Assembly: GCA_033977485.1 (NCBI GenBank)
Contig: CM066998.1
Coordinates: forward strand, 57,502,274 to 57,566,273
Length of the DNA: 64,000 bases
Direction of reading: 5' to 3'
From: Hydrangea macrophylla
Lineage: Eukaryota > Streptophyta > Magnoliopsida > Cornales > Hydrangeaceae
The position numbers were made by a program, and so were the translations under genes. A model generated the notes under the pieces. The model was not told where the DNA came from and made no database searches. It saw only the letters and a program-made list of their open reading frames with translations. This document shows, piece after piece, positions 30,560 through 42,626 of this stretch. Numbering within the stretch: the first letter of the stretch is position 1; every line of letters starts with the position of its first letter.

Positions 30560-32009
30560 TCATAATGGGTCACATCTTGTGACCAAGTGTACAACATGAC
30601 TGAGAAAGTAGTGTCTGAACTTTTGGGCTGCGAAGGTGAGTGCGAGACAATGGCGCTCAATGGGAGTATATCTTATCTCAGCATCACGGATCACTCGACT
30701 AATGTAGTATACCGGCTTTTCTTTTTTGTCAGTCTCCTGGGCAAGCAATGCCCCAATAGATTTGTACGTGGATGTGAGATAGAGGAGCAGTGGTTTTTCC
30801 TGTGTTGGAGCCACCATGGTAGTGGGATCCGACAAAGCTCTCTTGATAGCTTCGAAAGATTCCCGGTGGACTTCTTCCCATCTGAATTTGGCTTTCCCTT
30901 TCAGCAGATCTCCCAGGGGATGAGATATTTCTGACAATGCTGGAATGAATCTGCGGATATAGGACACCCTTCCCATGAATTGCTTTAGTTACTTCTGAGT
31001 ATTTGGCGGTGGCATGTCCATGATTGATTTGGCCTTCGTCGGGTCCAGGTCGATGCCATGGCAGTGGACTATGAATCCGAGGAATTTTCCCGCCGTAACC
31101 CCGAAGGCACACTTGAGTGGGTTCATTCGGAGCTTGAATTTTCTGCAATGCTCATTCGGAGATCATTTTCATGGCCTTTCCCCTGCCTGGATTTCACCAC
31201 GATATCGTCCACGTAATCCTCCAAATTATGGTGGAGCATATCATGGAAGATGGTCGTCATTGCCCTTTGGTAAGTGGCGCCCGCGTTCTTCAGTCCAAAG
31301 GGCATGACGGTGTAATAAAAATTGCCAAAGGGGGTACGAAAGGCCGTCTTTTCTGCGTCTCCTGGATTCATCTTGATCTGATTGTAACCGCTGAACCCAT
31401 CCATGAAGGAGAAGTCTTGATGCCCGGATGTGGCGTCGATTAGAGTATCGACATTTGGAAGAGGGAATTCATCCTTTGGACATGCTTTGTTTAGGTCCCT
31501 GAAGTCGACACAAACTCTGATATGTCCATTCTTTTTTTTACCGATACCACATTCGCCAACCAAGTGGGGTGCTTGATGGGCTTAATGAATCCGGCATGAA
31601 GGAGTTTCTCTACCTCGGTTTTAATCTGGAGTTCTAGTTCATGTCGAAACACTCGAGGTGCTTGTTTCACCGGCCGGTGGTTCGGATCGACGTTGAGCTT
31701 GTGTATTACTAAGGACGTATCCAGTCCTGGCATCTGGTCGTACGTCCAGGAGAATACGTCGATGTATTCCTTGAGAAGGGAAACCAACGTGACTCGTTCC
31801 TCCGAGGTTACTGCTTTGGAGATGAAGGTGATACGAGGGGTTCTCCCTTTCGGTGCGAGATTGATTTCTTCTATTTCTGGTCCTACTATGCGTGGTCTGT
31901 CCTGGAATGTTTCGGGGGCTACCCTGGGCTCAGTAGCTTCAGGTATCTCTATGGTATTGCATTCTGGGGCTTCAGGGCCGTGAGGTGCAGCTTCTGGTCC
32001 CGGCCCCAC
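30560..32009 (-). pseudogene. Reverse transcriptase region of the Tat-type pol, broken
   Basis: The frame starting at 32009 carries the RT entry region (IDVFSWTYDQMPGLD, LHAGFIKPIKHPTWL) and shifts at an A7-type run near 31540. The next frame holds VCVDFRDLNKACPKDEFPLP, FSFMDGFSGYNQI, MPFGLKNAGATYQR and the catalytic YVDDIVVKS. A second shift near 31190 leads to the thumb and connection part (FMGRVSYIRRFIPALSEI) at 30976-30560, with a TAG near 30988. RT copies element RNA into DNA; this copy cannot. Confidence 0.8.
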
Positions 32010-32015
32010 GCACCG

Positions 32016-32636
32016 TCATAAGCAGTGGTATACAAAGCGTCCGTCAGGGAGCTTGACTCGAATGCATTCCGGGGAACTGCTATGGCGACGTTTCTGTTTC
32101 TCCTTCGAGGAAAAATCTTCTTTCCGGGCGTCCTCCCACTTTGGGATGGTGAGGCCGCGTGGTGAGACTGGCGGTGTGGTCTCTTCTTCGGCACAAACAT
32201 CATCGAATAATTCCGCTTCCGCCATATGAGCCTCATGATTTCCAAACGGTTTTAGGGTCCCGGCCACAGTGAATACTTTCCTTCCCTCACCGGTATTCAC
32301 TTTTCCTTTCAGACACTGGTGGTAGGTGGATGGTACGATGCCGAACGTGTGCATCCAATTGCGTCCTATCAGGAGGTGATAGGAGGTATCCGCATCGATC
32401 ACGTGAAATCGGGCCAGTGCTTGGAATTTCCCGAGGCGAAGCGATGTAGTAACAAACCCAATTGTTCGACGCGTGTCATTGTCGAACCCTGCGATGTCTG
32501 TGGCCTGTGGGATAAGTTTCTCATAGGAGATACCAGTGGCCCTGAATGTGGTCAGTGGCATGATGTTGAGGGAGGCTCCTCCGTCGAGCAATGCTCTCTT
32601 GAACTCCCTTTCGTGGACCGTGACCGAGACGTACAA
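32016..32636 (-). pseudogene. Protease region of the Tat-type element
   Basis: 206 open codons with the active-site-like motif LLDGGASLN (residues 16-24; DGGA in place of the classical DTGA/DSGA) and a later LLIGRNWMH flap or hydrophobic motif near residue 93, as in Tat-type retropepsins. The frame continues upstream into gag through a TAA at 32748 and ends in a stop at 32016 just before the RT frame. Confidence 0.65.
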
Positions 32637-32747
32637 CGGGCGATTGTGTGGATGTGGGACCTGTATGTCTGCATCCGTGAAGGTGATTGCTGACTCAGCC
32701 TCTAGAGCAGCACGACGGACGGAACCCCCGGTGGCTACGCATGCTTG

Positions 32748-34469
32748 TTAGTAGGTTTCCGCCACTTGTAGGATAGCCTTGGTGGCTTCAAGGCGTGCTT
32801 CCTCACAGAACCCAACCTGATCAAAGAAATATATGAATTTGGTGAGGTTCTTGACTTTTGATGCCGTGAATTCTATGGTACTCCGAGAAGGGTTTGTCAT
32901 GATCATACTGGTGGAGGGGCTTTTAGCGATTGGTGATTTTTCTTCTTCTTCCTCTATGAGTTCGATGAGAGGAGCCGTCGTTTCCACAGGTAACAACGCA
33001 CTAGGGCGATCAATGGTAGGAGATGCAATTTTTCCCAAGTAGCAGGAAGCCATGTGAAGAGATACCATATTAATAGCTCCTTCGTTGTGTCCCCGAAGTT
33101 GGCGAGGTATTTCTTCAGCAGCATCTGGCTGAGTAGTGGTCACCAGTTCTCCGTTGGCTATTTTCCTATGGAAGATGCCGCGAAGGGCCTAGTAGTCCTT
33201 GGTGGCGTGCTTTACCATCTGGTGATAAGCACAGTAATTATATTTGGCCTTGTCACCTTCTGTCGGGGGTCTTGTGGGCGGGCGAAGGGTGATTACTTCA
33301 TCTCTTATCCATTTTTTGAGTATGGCATGTACTTCCTTCATGCTGCAAGGGAATGGAGCTGGTGCGTCAGTTTCGTCCCTTCTGCGCTTGTTATCATTAT
33401 ACTCTCGGTCTCGTCCACTTCTTCTTTCCTCGGTTACAGCAGCGGTTGGGTAGCGACGGGGTGCCGAAGGGCGGGTATCTCGGTGTATCCTTGATGGTAT
33501 TCTCACATCTTTTGCTAAGTTTCGTGCAGCAACCATGAGATCTGAGAATTCTGGGAACGAGTGATTGATGAGGTGAATCCTGTAGTCGCGGATCATTCTG
33601 TGTACGCAGAGTTGGACGAGGCCTTCTTCGGTGGTGTTGTCGTGGCATTCCATGGCGAGATCACGAAATCTGTCCACATATTTAACCAAGTGCTCATTTT
33701 CGCCTTGGACTTCTCGTGAGAGGGAGATGGTGGTAACTTTTTCTGTCACGTTGAAGAATTTTGCGTGGAACATTGAGGCCAGTTGAGCCCAAGAATTGAC
33801 GGAACCAGGCTCTAGGTTGGCATACCAGGTGTATGCCCGATCTGTCAGGGATTTAGAAAACTCTCGAAGTCGCAAGTTTTCGTCTTCTCGATAGGTACCG
33901 AGACTGTCGAGAAATCTGGCCGCATGTTCTTTGGAGTTTCACCGCCTGCCGTCGTACCTTGCAAAGTGTGCGTTGCTGTATCCCTCTAGATAAGGGAGGC
34001 TGGCCAATTTCAGCAGATAAGGAGGTCGAGTGTCTAGTGCTGGAATGTGCGGTCCTTTTTGTGCATTCTACTGATTGTTAACATCGGAAATGTTAAACGA
34101 GGTTCTGACCACGTCGTCCAGCCCAGAGGCGCCGTTTGGCGCCGATGGGGGAGTCATTTTCTGAGCCATGGCGGTCAGGGTTTCAATGATGAGGTGGTTC
34201 TGTTCTTCCAGTCTCTGGAAATGCTTCTGATGTCCTTCTATTTGTTCTAACCGCTTTAAGATGTCGAGCTCGACGTCTGCTGCGATGGATTCTCGAGAAT
34301 CCTGAGTCTGTGAGTGGGTTGGATTGAGGCTTGCTGGGTTGACGTTCGACCCGGTAGGTTGGGCCTTGGACTGGGCCTTTGACTTCCTGGGGCGTCCGGA
34401 TTTCTTGGGAGGTGGTTGTTCTCGTTCGCTAACCATTCTTGCGAGTATATCTCCCACTGTGGTCGCCAA
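32748..34469 (-). pseudogene. Gag of the Tat-type element, broken
   Basis: The start ATG at 34469 lies right after the primer-binding-like site. The N-terminal part is Lys/Pro-rich (SEREQPPPKKSGRPRKSKA) followed by a Glu/Gln-rich coiled-coil-like segment. It stops at TAG (34068). After a frameshift, PYLLKLASLPYLEGYSNAHF and then the Retrotrans_gag core follow (DRAYTWYANLEPGSVNSW, ENEHLVKYVDRFRDLA), with a TGA near 33941, a TAG at 33189 and a TAA at 32748. No CCHC zinc knuckle is visible. It would form the capsid shell if intact. Confidence 0.75.
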
Positions 34470-34471
34470 AA
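34453..34471 (-). other. Primer-binding-like site of the Tat-type element
   Basis: In element sense TTTTGGCGACCACAGTGGG follows directly after the 5' LTR end CACACA. The TGGCGAC start resembles primer sites of other plant gypsy elements. The priming tRNA was not identified. Confidence 0.5.
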
Positions 34472-36053
34472 TGTGTGAGTGCTTTTGTGATGTATGTGAG
34501 AGATATAGAGAGATATAACACGCAAGCCTGGATTAGTACACATTGAACAATATGCGAGATAAGAGTATAAAATATAATAATAAAGATAATAGGATCCGGA
34601 GAGACTTCGGTTCGGGTGAGAACCGAAGTAGTCCCAAGTGAGAGAGAGAGAAAGCAGTATGTATCCCGAGGTGATGGGTAAGTATTGAAGTGTTGGAATG
34701 GAACGAAGGATAAGGTGAGACGAAGGGTGTAATAGGGCCGAAGGGTCTTGGTGAGACGAATGGTATTATGAGGCGACGGATAGAATGGGACGAAGGAGAT
34801 TGGTGCAAACGAAGGGTCAAGAGACGAAGGATGTTGAGACGAAGGTGCTGGTGGAGGCGAAAGGTCAAAGTGGGCTAGAGACAATGGGAACGTTTTGTTA
34901 ATGGCCGGGAATAAGAATAATTGCTAATCCTTTACTCTAGTGCCAGATTAGGTCAAGTTGGGTCGTTTTGATGTAGTAAATGAGGGTGCTTATTTATAGT
35001 TGAAGCCGGTGGTGTATTTGCAAACCTTTGACATGATAGAGCGAGGCCGAGTTGGCATCCTCTTACTGGATTGTTTGCTTAAGGTAGGTGAGTGGCTTAA
35101 ATGCTCCTATTTAGGGTGGTTGAGGACATTAAATGGGATGTAGACGAAGCATGTTCTGAGCTGGTGGAGACAAATGAGAGAGAAATGTTTGTCGTTTGGT
35201 TGTGAACTGATATCATTGGTTGGTCAAGGAAGGGAGGGGATGCTACTGGTGCAGAGGTTTAAGCGAGTGGGGGTACCGAGGCTTTTGCTATTAGCTCCGA
35301 GAGGTTAAGCGAGGGCAAGTGTCGAGGCATACAGATGGCTTCAGCGAGGGAGGGAACCAAGGTATTTTCTATTGGTGCAGCTGGTTAAGCAATCTTGACA
35401 CGACTAAGCATAGACGGTCAAAGGTTCCGACGAGCTTTGCAGTAATGAGCTTCGCTTATTGGCTGTGGGTTGATTGGGGTAAGGCACGTGTGAAAGTCAC
35501 GTGTCTCTCTCTCTCTCTTTGGGACCAACCCTAACCTTACCCATGGGGCGCAGGTTAGGGAGATGCCTACGGTTCTAGCCACCTTACCATGAGTTTCCGA
35601 GATCCCAGCAGACTTGCCCACCCTTAGGTACTGCTTCCAAACCAAGGGTCGGTGTCCGAGTGTGAGTGTGTGCATATTTCGTGTGTTCTTCCTTTGTGGG
35701 CTGCTTTGGGCCTTTTGGAGAGTGAAGTTTCGGAGTGGAGTTAATCGGGAGCTTTAGAGTGGGCTACTTTGCGCCTTTGGAGAATAAGGCTTCCGAGTGG
35801 AGTTAACCGTGGTGAAGGCTTTGGAGTAGGCTCATCCGGAATGGGCCCTCGGAGTGGGCTTTATTGAAGTGGGTCTCGGGGCGAGTTTCTTAGTTACCTA
35901 CATTTGTAGTGGGCTTTGCGGGTAGGCCCGTTTGAAGAGGGCTAGCGGTTTTGGAGTCGTTACACGTAGAGTCCACAATAATGATGTTGTTACACGTGGA
36001 GTCGTTAGTGATGTGTATAGTCAAAGTATATGGGTTGTCAACTATTACCTACA
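34472..36053 (-). mobile_element. 5' LTR of the Tat-type element
   Basis: 1,582 bp, very similar to 17035-18619. Both LTRs share the ACGAAGGG-motif stretch and the CACGTG pair. It is bordered on the right by the GCCTT target duplication. Confidence 0.9.
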
Positions 36054-36058
36054 GCCTT

Positions 36059-36973
36059 CAAGATCGTTTGACAGCTTTTCTTTACATAAGGACATGATGG
36101 ACCAATGTCAAATCACGATTGCAAGTTATTAAGTGAAAATTTAGATCAAAATGTAAAAATGGTTAATTACTTCAGAATTATATCATCGTTCATACTTAGT
36201 CATATTGATGATGAAGTGTGAACCATATAGCAACAGAAAGTTGTACAACCCAAGAGTACAATAACTCTGAGAAAAAAAAAAACAAGAGTACAATAACACT
36301 TAGAACACTGAGATTTTGTTTGGTTAATGGATTTAGAGAGGGAAAAGAAAAAAAATATAGAGAAACCTTTTTCCTTTGTTATGTTAATTAGGAAAAGGTT
36401 AGGAAAACAAAAAAAAAGTTAAGAAATTAATTAAACATTTTGAATTTTGTGTTTCCATTCTTTGTTCTCACTCTACAATTATGTTCTAATTATAATTTTT
36501 AAATGTAGCTCAAGCATGAAGGAAAATACAAGGGAAAGCAACAAAGAACTAGATTTCCTTCTAATTTACCTTTTCGCATAAACACCATACTAAGCCATTG
36601 TTGTGCAATTCAACAAAAGCAAGACAAGAAACATAAATCTTTCAGCTTGGAATGTTATTGATTTGTTTGATTCTTGGATTTAGAGAGGGAAAAGAAAAGA
36701 AAAGAAAACATAGAGAAAACCATTTTCCTTTGTTTGAAAAGAAAAAAAGATGAAGAAAATCGGAAGGAAAATAAAATAAGTAGACAAACTAATTAAACAT
36801 TTTTGAATTTTGTGATTAATTTTCCTTCCTTTTTGTTGGAAAAAAACCGGGTACCAGTACGCAGCGGAAGGATGGGTTACACCGTTACAGTTCAAAACTT
36901 TTTGCAAATTAGATCTACTTCTCGTTTATTTTGCATGCAATATATATACAATTAGATATATACCCATATATAT
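36059..36973. other. Intergenic stretch, no gene recognised
   Basis: AT-rich. Two related 60- to 80-bp pieces around GGATTTAGAGAGGGAAAAGA lie at about 36325 and 36673. Sequence at 36835-36960 (TTGGAAAAAAACCGGGTACC) may belong to another, unidentified repeat that the copia element interrupts. Confidence 0.5.
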
Positions 36974-37224
36974 TGTTAGAATATATAAGAGAGAAGGAGA
37001 GAGATTAAGACAATACTATGAATTATGTATTGAATGGTGTGAACAAACCTTACAATGAGTAGCCTTTATATAGGCCAAGAGAGAATCCTAAAAGGGAAAG
37101 AAAAGTATCTAGGCTAGTAGTACAACTGGTAGTATAACTGGTAGTACAATGTATCTAGACAGTAAGTATAGTAAGATACAATAGTTACAAGAATGTAGAC
37201 AAATATTCTAATATTATTCTAACA
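36974..37224 (-). mobile_element. 3' LTR of the copia element
   Basis: 251 bp starting TGTTAG and ending CTAACA. The adjacent GCCCCCATC (GATGGGGGC in element sense, 37225-37233) is the polypurine tract. Confidence 0.9.
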
Positions 37225-37237
37225 GCCCCCATCAAAC

Positions 37238-39184
37238 TCAAGGTGGTAGAATGGAAACCAACTTGAGTTTGAAAACTAAATCCTGAAGACGTCCCGGTGA
37301 ATGAGTTTTGGTGAATTCGTCAGCAGTCTGATCGATGGAGGAGACTGAGTTAAGTCGAATGGTACCACAAGAAATATGATGACGAACAAAATGACAATCG
37401 ATCTCACTGTGTTTTGTACGTTCATGGAAGACATCATTGTGAGCAATTTGAATGGCACTTTGGTTGTCACAACTGATGGTTGTAGCTGTTGGATGATTGA
37501 CCCCCATGTCCTCAAGTAACCAGTGTAGCCAGAGAAGTTCCTGAGTGATATCAGCAAGGGCACAATATTCAGTTTCTGTACTAGATCGGGAAACAACAGT
37601 TTGCTTCTTACTGTGCCAGGAGATGAGAGAGTCACCCAAGATGAAGCAAGACCCAGTAGTGGAATGACGATCAGTAGGATCTCCTGTCCAGTCTGCATCT
37701 GAGTAGGCACGTAGCTCAAGAGAGTAGTGAGCAGAGAAGTGGAGGCCGTGAAATAAGGTCCCTTTGATCTACCTGAGAATGCGGAGAACTGCTGCATAAT
37801 GAGGAGAACGAGGAGCAGATAGAAATTGGCTTACAATATGAACAGCATAGGAGATATCAGTTCTAGTAACTTTCAAATAAACGAGACTCCCAACAAGCTG
37901 ACGATATAGAGTAGGATCATCCAAGGGTATACCATCCATAGGAGTGAGCCTAGAGTTAGGCTCGAGAGGAGTGGTACTAGTCTTGCTGTCTGTAAGTCCC
38001 GCCCGTGTAAGCAAGTCTGAGGCATACTTGGATTGAGAGAGATAATATCCGTCGGAACTGGAATTGATCTCAAGGCCTAGAAAATAGTTAAGTTTGTCGA
38101 GATCTTTCATTTCAACATGTTGGCTGAGATGGGTTTTGAGATCCAAGATTCCAGATGTATCATCTCCTGTGATAATCATGTCATCCACATAGAGGAGAAG
38201 TATAATAATGCCCCGGTCAGTTCTGCGGATGAAAAGAGCTGAATCATATGAGCTGCCTGTGAACCCAAAGCGCTCAACAATGGTGCTGAACTTTGCAAAC
38301 CAAGCCCGAGGAGCTTGTTTGAGACAATATAGAGCTCGCCAGAGCTTGCAAACTTGATAAGGATGATGATGATAACCAGGAGGAGGACGCATATAAACTT
38401 CTTCAGTGAGGTCTCCATTGAGGAAGGCATTTTTGACATCCATTTGGAATAAGTCCCCACGGTGAACTGCAGCAACTGCAATGAGGCTTCGACCAGAGGT
38501 GAGACGGGCAACAGGGGCAAATGTTTCCTCATAATCAATCCCATACTCCTGGGTAAAGCCCTTGGCTACTAGGCGGGCTTTGTAGCGATCAATGGATCCA
38601 TCTGAGTGAGTTTTGATCTTGTAAACCCACTTACATCCCATAGCATTCTTGCCACTTGGCAAGTCCACCAAATCCCATGTGTGATTTTGTTCAAGTGCCC
38701 GCAATTCATCATCCATTGCTTTCTGCCAAAGATGATTAGAATTGGCCTCATGGTAAGATTGAGGCTCATTGTGAGAGAGAATTGTAGAAAAATAGTGGTA
38801 ATCCCGAAGATGAATTGGAGGAGCTTTTACTCGGTCGCTACTTCTAGGAAGAGGGTCAGGGTCTGATGCAGACCCATCAGATGGAGCAGGTAGTTCAGTA
38901 GAGACTGTGGTGGACAAATCAGATGAAGTGTCTGTAGATGTGGATATGGGTAGAGGGGCAGGCAAAGCTGCTGATTCAGAGTGAGAACTTATATCAAGGG
39001 TGTCAGGAAATAGATCTACTAAGGGGTCAGTGAAGTAGAAAGGAGTACTGGCAGGAGATAGAATAAACTGGGACATGGATGAGAACATTTTGTGTTCCCA
39101 GAAGACAACATGACGAGACACACGAAGACATTTGGAGTAAGGGTCCCAACATCGATAGTCTTTGTGTTCAATACCATACCCCAA
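37238..39184 (-). pseudogene. Reverse transcriptase and RNase H of the copia element, one in-frame stop
   Basis: One frame carries RT and RNase H. RT motifs: HTWDLVDLPSGKNAMGCKW, KARLVAKGFTQEYGIDYEET, QMDVKNAFLNGDL and the catalytic YVDDMIITGDD. The frame stops at TAG (37769-37771), where the family normally continues RILRYIKGT, then resumes unchanged to RNase H (SWHSKKQTVVSRSSTETEY, ISCDNQSAI, TKHSEIDCHFVRHHI). A single nonsense change thus separates RT from RNase H. This is the last part of pol and lies next to the 3' LTR. Confidence 0.85.
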
Positions 39185-39229
39185 GAAACAACATAAGCGA
39201 GCTCGAGATTCTAGTTTTGTGCGCTCATG

Positions 39230-39860
39230 TGGCTATAGTAAGACAAAGCAGGCAGAACCAAAGACTTTAAGGGTAGTATAGTTAGGAGGATGGTTATATA
39301 GACGCTCATATGGTGACTGATTTTCAGTAGTGGGAGAAGGGATACGGTTCATGGTATAAATGGCAGTGAGAGCAGCCTCTTCCCAAAATTATTCAGGACA
39401 TGAAGCAGATGTGAGAAGAGCTCGAATATTATTAAGAATATGACGGTATTTACGCTCGGCTCTCCCATTTTGTTGGGGTGTGCCTGGACAGGAACGATGG
39501 GGGAAGAGTGCCATGCTGGCGAAGAAAATTTAGAACACCTTTTTCTTTGTATTCTTGGGCATTATCAGCTCGAAACACTTTGATATTGCAAGAAAATTGA
39601 GTTTTGATCATGTTAGCAAAATCAAAGTAAATCTGGGGTAATTCAGATCGATTTTTCATTAGATATAGCCAAGTGTATCATGAAAAATCATCGACAAAGA
39701 TTACATAATATCTAGATCCTCCCATTGTGACAGTTGGAGAGGGACCCCAAAGATCAGAGTGAATTAAATCAAAAGATGCAGAGGAAACATAATCACTGTT
39801 ATTAAATGGTAAAGCTGGTTGTTTGGCAAGTTGATAAGGTAAACAATCAACATTTTCGAC
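39230..39860 (-). pseudogene. Integrase core of the copia element, broken
   Basis: Pieces of the core are visible, including VFRADNAQEY with the second catalytic Asp and a 'QQNG' region damaged into other frames. Stops and shifts break it, and it is out of frame with the RT that follows. Confidence 0.6.
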
Positions 39861-39866
39861 TTTAAT

Positions 39867-40316
39867 TTAACCTAACTGACCACTTGACACTAAGGATTTT
39901 AAACGACTTAGCGAAACATGACCTAAACGAGAGTGCCAAAGGTGAAAATGTGAGGTGGACGATACTGACGTTGCAGCTCGAGTTGGTGAAATGAAGTGAG
40001 ATGGAATATGGAGATTGTTCAGTTCAAATAATCGTCCTATTTTACGACATGTCCCAAGAGTCTGGCCCGTTTTTGGGTCTTGTAATAGACATCCAGAATT
40101 AGAGAAAGAGATGGTAAGTTCGAATTCACACAATTGACCAACAGATATGAGATTTAAAGTGAGTTTAGGAATAAGATAAGTGTCAGGGAGAGATGTGTGA
40201 GTGGTGGAGACTTGCCCTATATGACTGACATTCATACGGGAACCATCAGTTGTGTGTATGGATGGTGCATTGAGAGTAGAATGTTTGGTAGAGAATGTAG
40301 TAGGATCAGAGGTCAT
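39867..40316 (-). pseudogene. Protease end and gag-pre-integrase domain of the copia element
   Basis: 150 codons carry the C-terminal part of the protease region (VSHIGQVSTTHTSLPDTYLI, PKLTLNLISVGQL) and the gag-pre-integrase motif LWHSRLGHVSLSRLKSLV. Both are typical of copia pol between protease and integrase. Confidence 0.75.
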
Positions 40317-40951
40317 ATGGTTACAGCAACCAGAGTCAGAGAACCAAGAAGATGCACCTGGGGCAACAGATAGAGTAGTAGGAGACGTGTTATCAGAATG
40401 ATCCAGAACTCGTTTGATGATGTCCGCAAGGAGAGAATCAGAGATGGATGGAGGGGTAGACGACTTAGAAGATGATGAACCCTTGGTAGAAATAGCAGTG
40501 GATGATGATGAACAACCTCGGGACCGATTATCCTATGAATATCTGGTAGGATTCTCATTGCTATCATCAAGACAGTGCCCTGGTCCACACTTGTGATAGA
40601 AAATACACACTCTGATAGGACAATGCAACAGAATATGTCTTGGTTTGTGACAGTATCTGCAGGAGGGATCTGTGAGAGGCTCCATGATGTGTAACATAAG
40701 TCTGAGAGTGGTAGAATTGATCTGGATGACAGTGGTCGGGTGGTGATATGACGGAGGACGTCAGGCAGGGTAGATGTGGATGGTGGTAGCCGGGCAGCGA
40801 AGGTGATCAGGCTAAGGTGGCATGATTATGATCTTGAGGCAACTATAAGAAGGATTTCTGATGTAGAGGATCCACTATTGTGGCAACCACAGAGCATACT
40901 TTCCTTTTAAGAAGTTACTAGGAGGAGGAAGAGGCCACCAGGAGCTTATAG
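40317..40951 (-). pseudogene. Shortened gag of the copia element
   Basis: One CCHC zinc knuckle, CRYCHKPRHILLHC, is readable at about 40615-40660, followed by a Ser/Pro-rich linker. Only about 300 bases lie between it and the primer-binding site, too few for a complete gag, so an internal deletion is likely. Confidence 0.6.
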
Positions 40952-40963
40952 CTCTGATACCAT
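40952..40963 (-). other. Primer-binding site of the copia element
   Basis: TGGTATCAGAGC in element sense, directly after the 5' LTR end CTAACA. It is complementary to the 3' end of initiator tRNA-Met. Confidence 0.85.
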
Positions 40964-41217
40964 GTTAGAAAATATAAGAGAGAAGGAGAGAGACAGAGTA
41001 AGACAATACTATAAATTATGTATTGAATGGTGTGAAGAAACCTTACAATGAGTAGCCTTTATATAGGTCAAGAGAGAATCCTAAAAGGGAAAGAAAAGTA
41101 TCTAGGCTAGTAGTACAACTGGTAGTACAACTTGTAGTACAATGTATCTAGACAGTAAGTATAGTAAGATACAATAGGTACAAGAATGTAGACAAATATT
41201 CTAATATTATTCTAACA
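40964..41217 (-). mobile_element. 5' LTR of the copia element
   Basis: 254 bp, closely matching 36974-37224. A TTTATATAGG box on the + strand (CCTATATAAA in element sense) near 41060 is a likely TATA box. Confidence 0.9.
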
Positions 41218-41322
41218 TATATATATATATAAATGGTTAGATATACCTTTTGAGAACTCTTCTACGATTCCTGTGATGATTCAATCCCGATCTCTTTGGT
41301 CCGACAAAGATGCATGCATGGG

Positions 41323-41325
<3 letters not shown>

Positions 41326-41360
<35 letters not shown>
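41326..41360. repeat. (GT)n microsatellite
   Basis: About 17 perfect GT units. Confidence 0.95.
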
Positions 41361-41363
<3 letters not shown>

Positions 41364-41384
41364 GAAGATTGTGAAATTTCCTAA

Positions 41385-41595
41385 CAGTAAGTTTTTTTGA
41401 AATTTCATAACAGCAAGTTATTTGTTGAAATTTCATAACAAAAAGCTTTTTTTTTTTTTGTGGATTCTCAATTGAAATTTTATAACAGTAAGTCTGATTG
41501 TGAAATTTCATAACAATAAGTTATTTGTTGAAATTTCATAACAAAAAGTTTTTTTTGTAAATTTTTAATTGAAATTCCATAACAGTAAGTCTGAT
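41385..41595. repeat. Short tandem duplication, about 115-bp period
   Basis: The phrases AAATTTCATAACA, AAGTTATTTGTTG and AACAGTAAGTCTGAT recur in the same order twice. Non-coding. Confidence 0.6.
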
Positions 41596-42001
41596 ATGGA
41601 GATGTGGTTTGATTTTGTTTGAATATAGTTGAAATTACAGCTGAAAATTATTTGATTTTCAAACATAATTTTTCAATCAATTGCAAGTTATAATTAAATC
41701 CCAAGATTTTAGGAAAATAATTAATAAGCACTAATTTCTATATATGTATCGTGTATTCATATATGTCATTTATTTAGGTGCATCAATTATGTAATAAGAG
41801 CAAAAGTGTCTAAATAAAATAGGAGGGACCTATTACTAAGAAGTTTATTGGACTGGACTAATTACTATAAAAATCTAATAGTTTGGACTTTATACTAAAT
41901 GACCCTTTATTTATTTATGTTTTAATGGTGTTCAAGCATAAAAGAAATGCAAGAGAAAGTATAAGGGAAAGTAAAAGGGAATTTTTTCCAGTATCGCAAG
42001 C

Positions 42002-42626
42002 TAACGTTATGTTTGGGAGTTTAGGGGAGAAAAGAAAAGAAAAGAAGAGAAAGTTATAAGTGAGGATAGAAAAGAAAAGAAGAGAAAAGATGATAGTTTC
42101 TTTCATTTTTGTTTGGGAGTTTAGGAGAGAATAGAAAATGAGTTTCTTTCCTCTTGTTTGGGAGTTGAAAAGAAAAGAAGAGAAAAGAAATAAAGTTACC
42201 ATTTTACCCATTAATGACTTGAACTAATGATGCCTCTAACATCTCTTCTTTTCATTTTCTATTCACACCAAATAACAAGTAGATTTACTTGGTACATGAG
42301 TTTTTTTGTTTGTTAGGAGAGAAAATACACGTATATAGTGTATTAAGAGCCTAGGACTTAGATGTAATTAAAATTAGTTAAGAATTAAATAAAGGGTATT
42401 GTGGGTATTAAGAAAAATTCATTAAACTCCACTTTCTTTTCTCTCCTTTTCTTCCCAATTTGGAGAGAAAGAAATTGAGAGAAAGTGGAGATTAGTTTTC
42501 TCTCCCTTTCTCTCCCTTTCTCTCCTCACTTAAACTCCCAAACGAGAGAAAGCGAAAGAAAGTGAGGTACTTTCTCTCCTTTTCTTTTCCTTTCTCTCGA
42601 TTTTTAAACTTGCAAACATAGTGTAA
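42002..42626. mobile_element. Possible foldback MITE with purine/pyrimidine arms
   Basis: The left edge (TTATGTTTGGGAGTTTA) is roughly complementary to the right edge (AAACTTGCAAACATAGT). The arms are dominated by AGAAAAGA on the left and TCTCTTTC on the right. The low-complexity arms make the borders uncertain. Confidence 0.4.

Larger units (their letters stand above)
17035..36053 (-). mobile_element. Tat-type Ty3/gypsy retrotransposon, 19.0 kb, with an antisense gene cassette
   Basis: Near-identical LTRs (17035-18619 and 34472-36053) are flanked by the perfect 5-bp target duplication GCCTT (17030-17034 and 36054-36058). On the minus strand the order is 5' LTR, primer-binding-like site, gag, protease, RT, an RNase H domain, integrase, about 9.7 kb of extra DNA, polypurine tract and 3' LTR. 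The domain order, the extra RNase H and the antisense ORFs before the 3' LTR fit the Tat lineage. Gag and pol carry several frameshifts and stops, so the copy is dead, although the similar LTRs suggest a fairly recent insertion. Confidence 0.9.
36974..41217 (-). mobile_element. Ty1/copia retrotransposon, 4.24 kb, decayed
   Basis: LTRs of 251 and 254 bp (TGTTAG...CTAACA) are flanked by the 5-bp target duplication TATAT. In minus-strand order: 5' LTR, primer-binding site complementary to tRNA-iMet, gag remnant, protease, integrase, RT, RNase H, short polypurine tract, 3' LTR. Integrase before RT defines copia. It carries stops and frameshifts, and its gag is shortened. The LTRs differ by several substitutions and a small indel. 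Confidence 0.9.

Noticed and set aside
28955..31307. Several + and - strand frames of 60-140 codons over the Tat pol region
   Set aside because: They overlap clear RT, RNase H and integrase motifs in other frames and lack domains of their own.
36835..36960. Possible solo LTR starting TGTTGGAAAAAAACC
   Set aside because: Start-like bases are present, but no end, partner or target duplication could be fixed, because the copia element interrupts the region.
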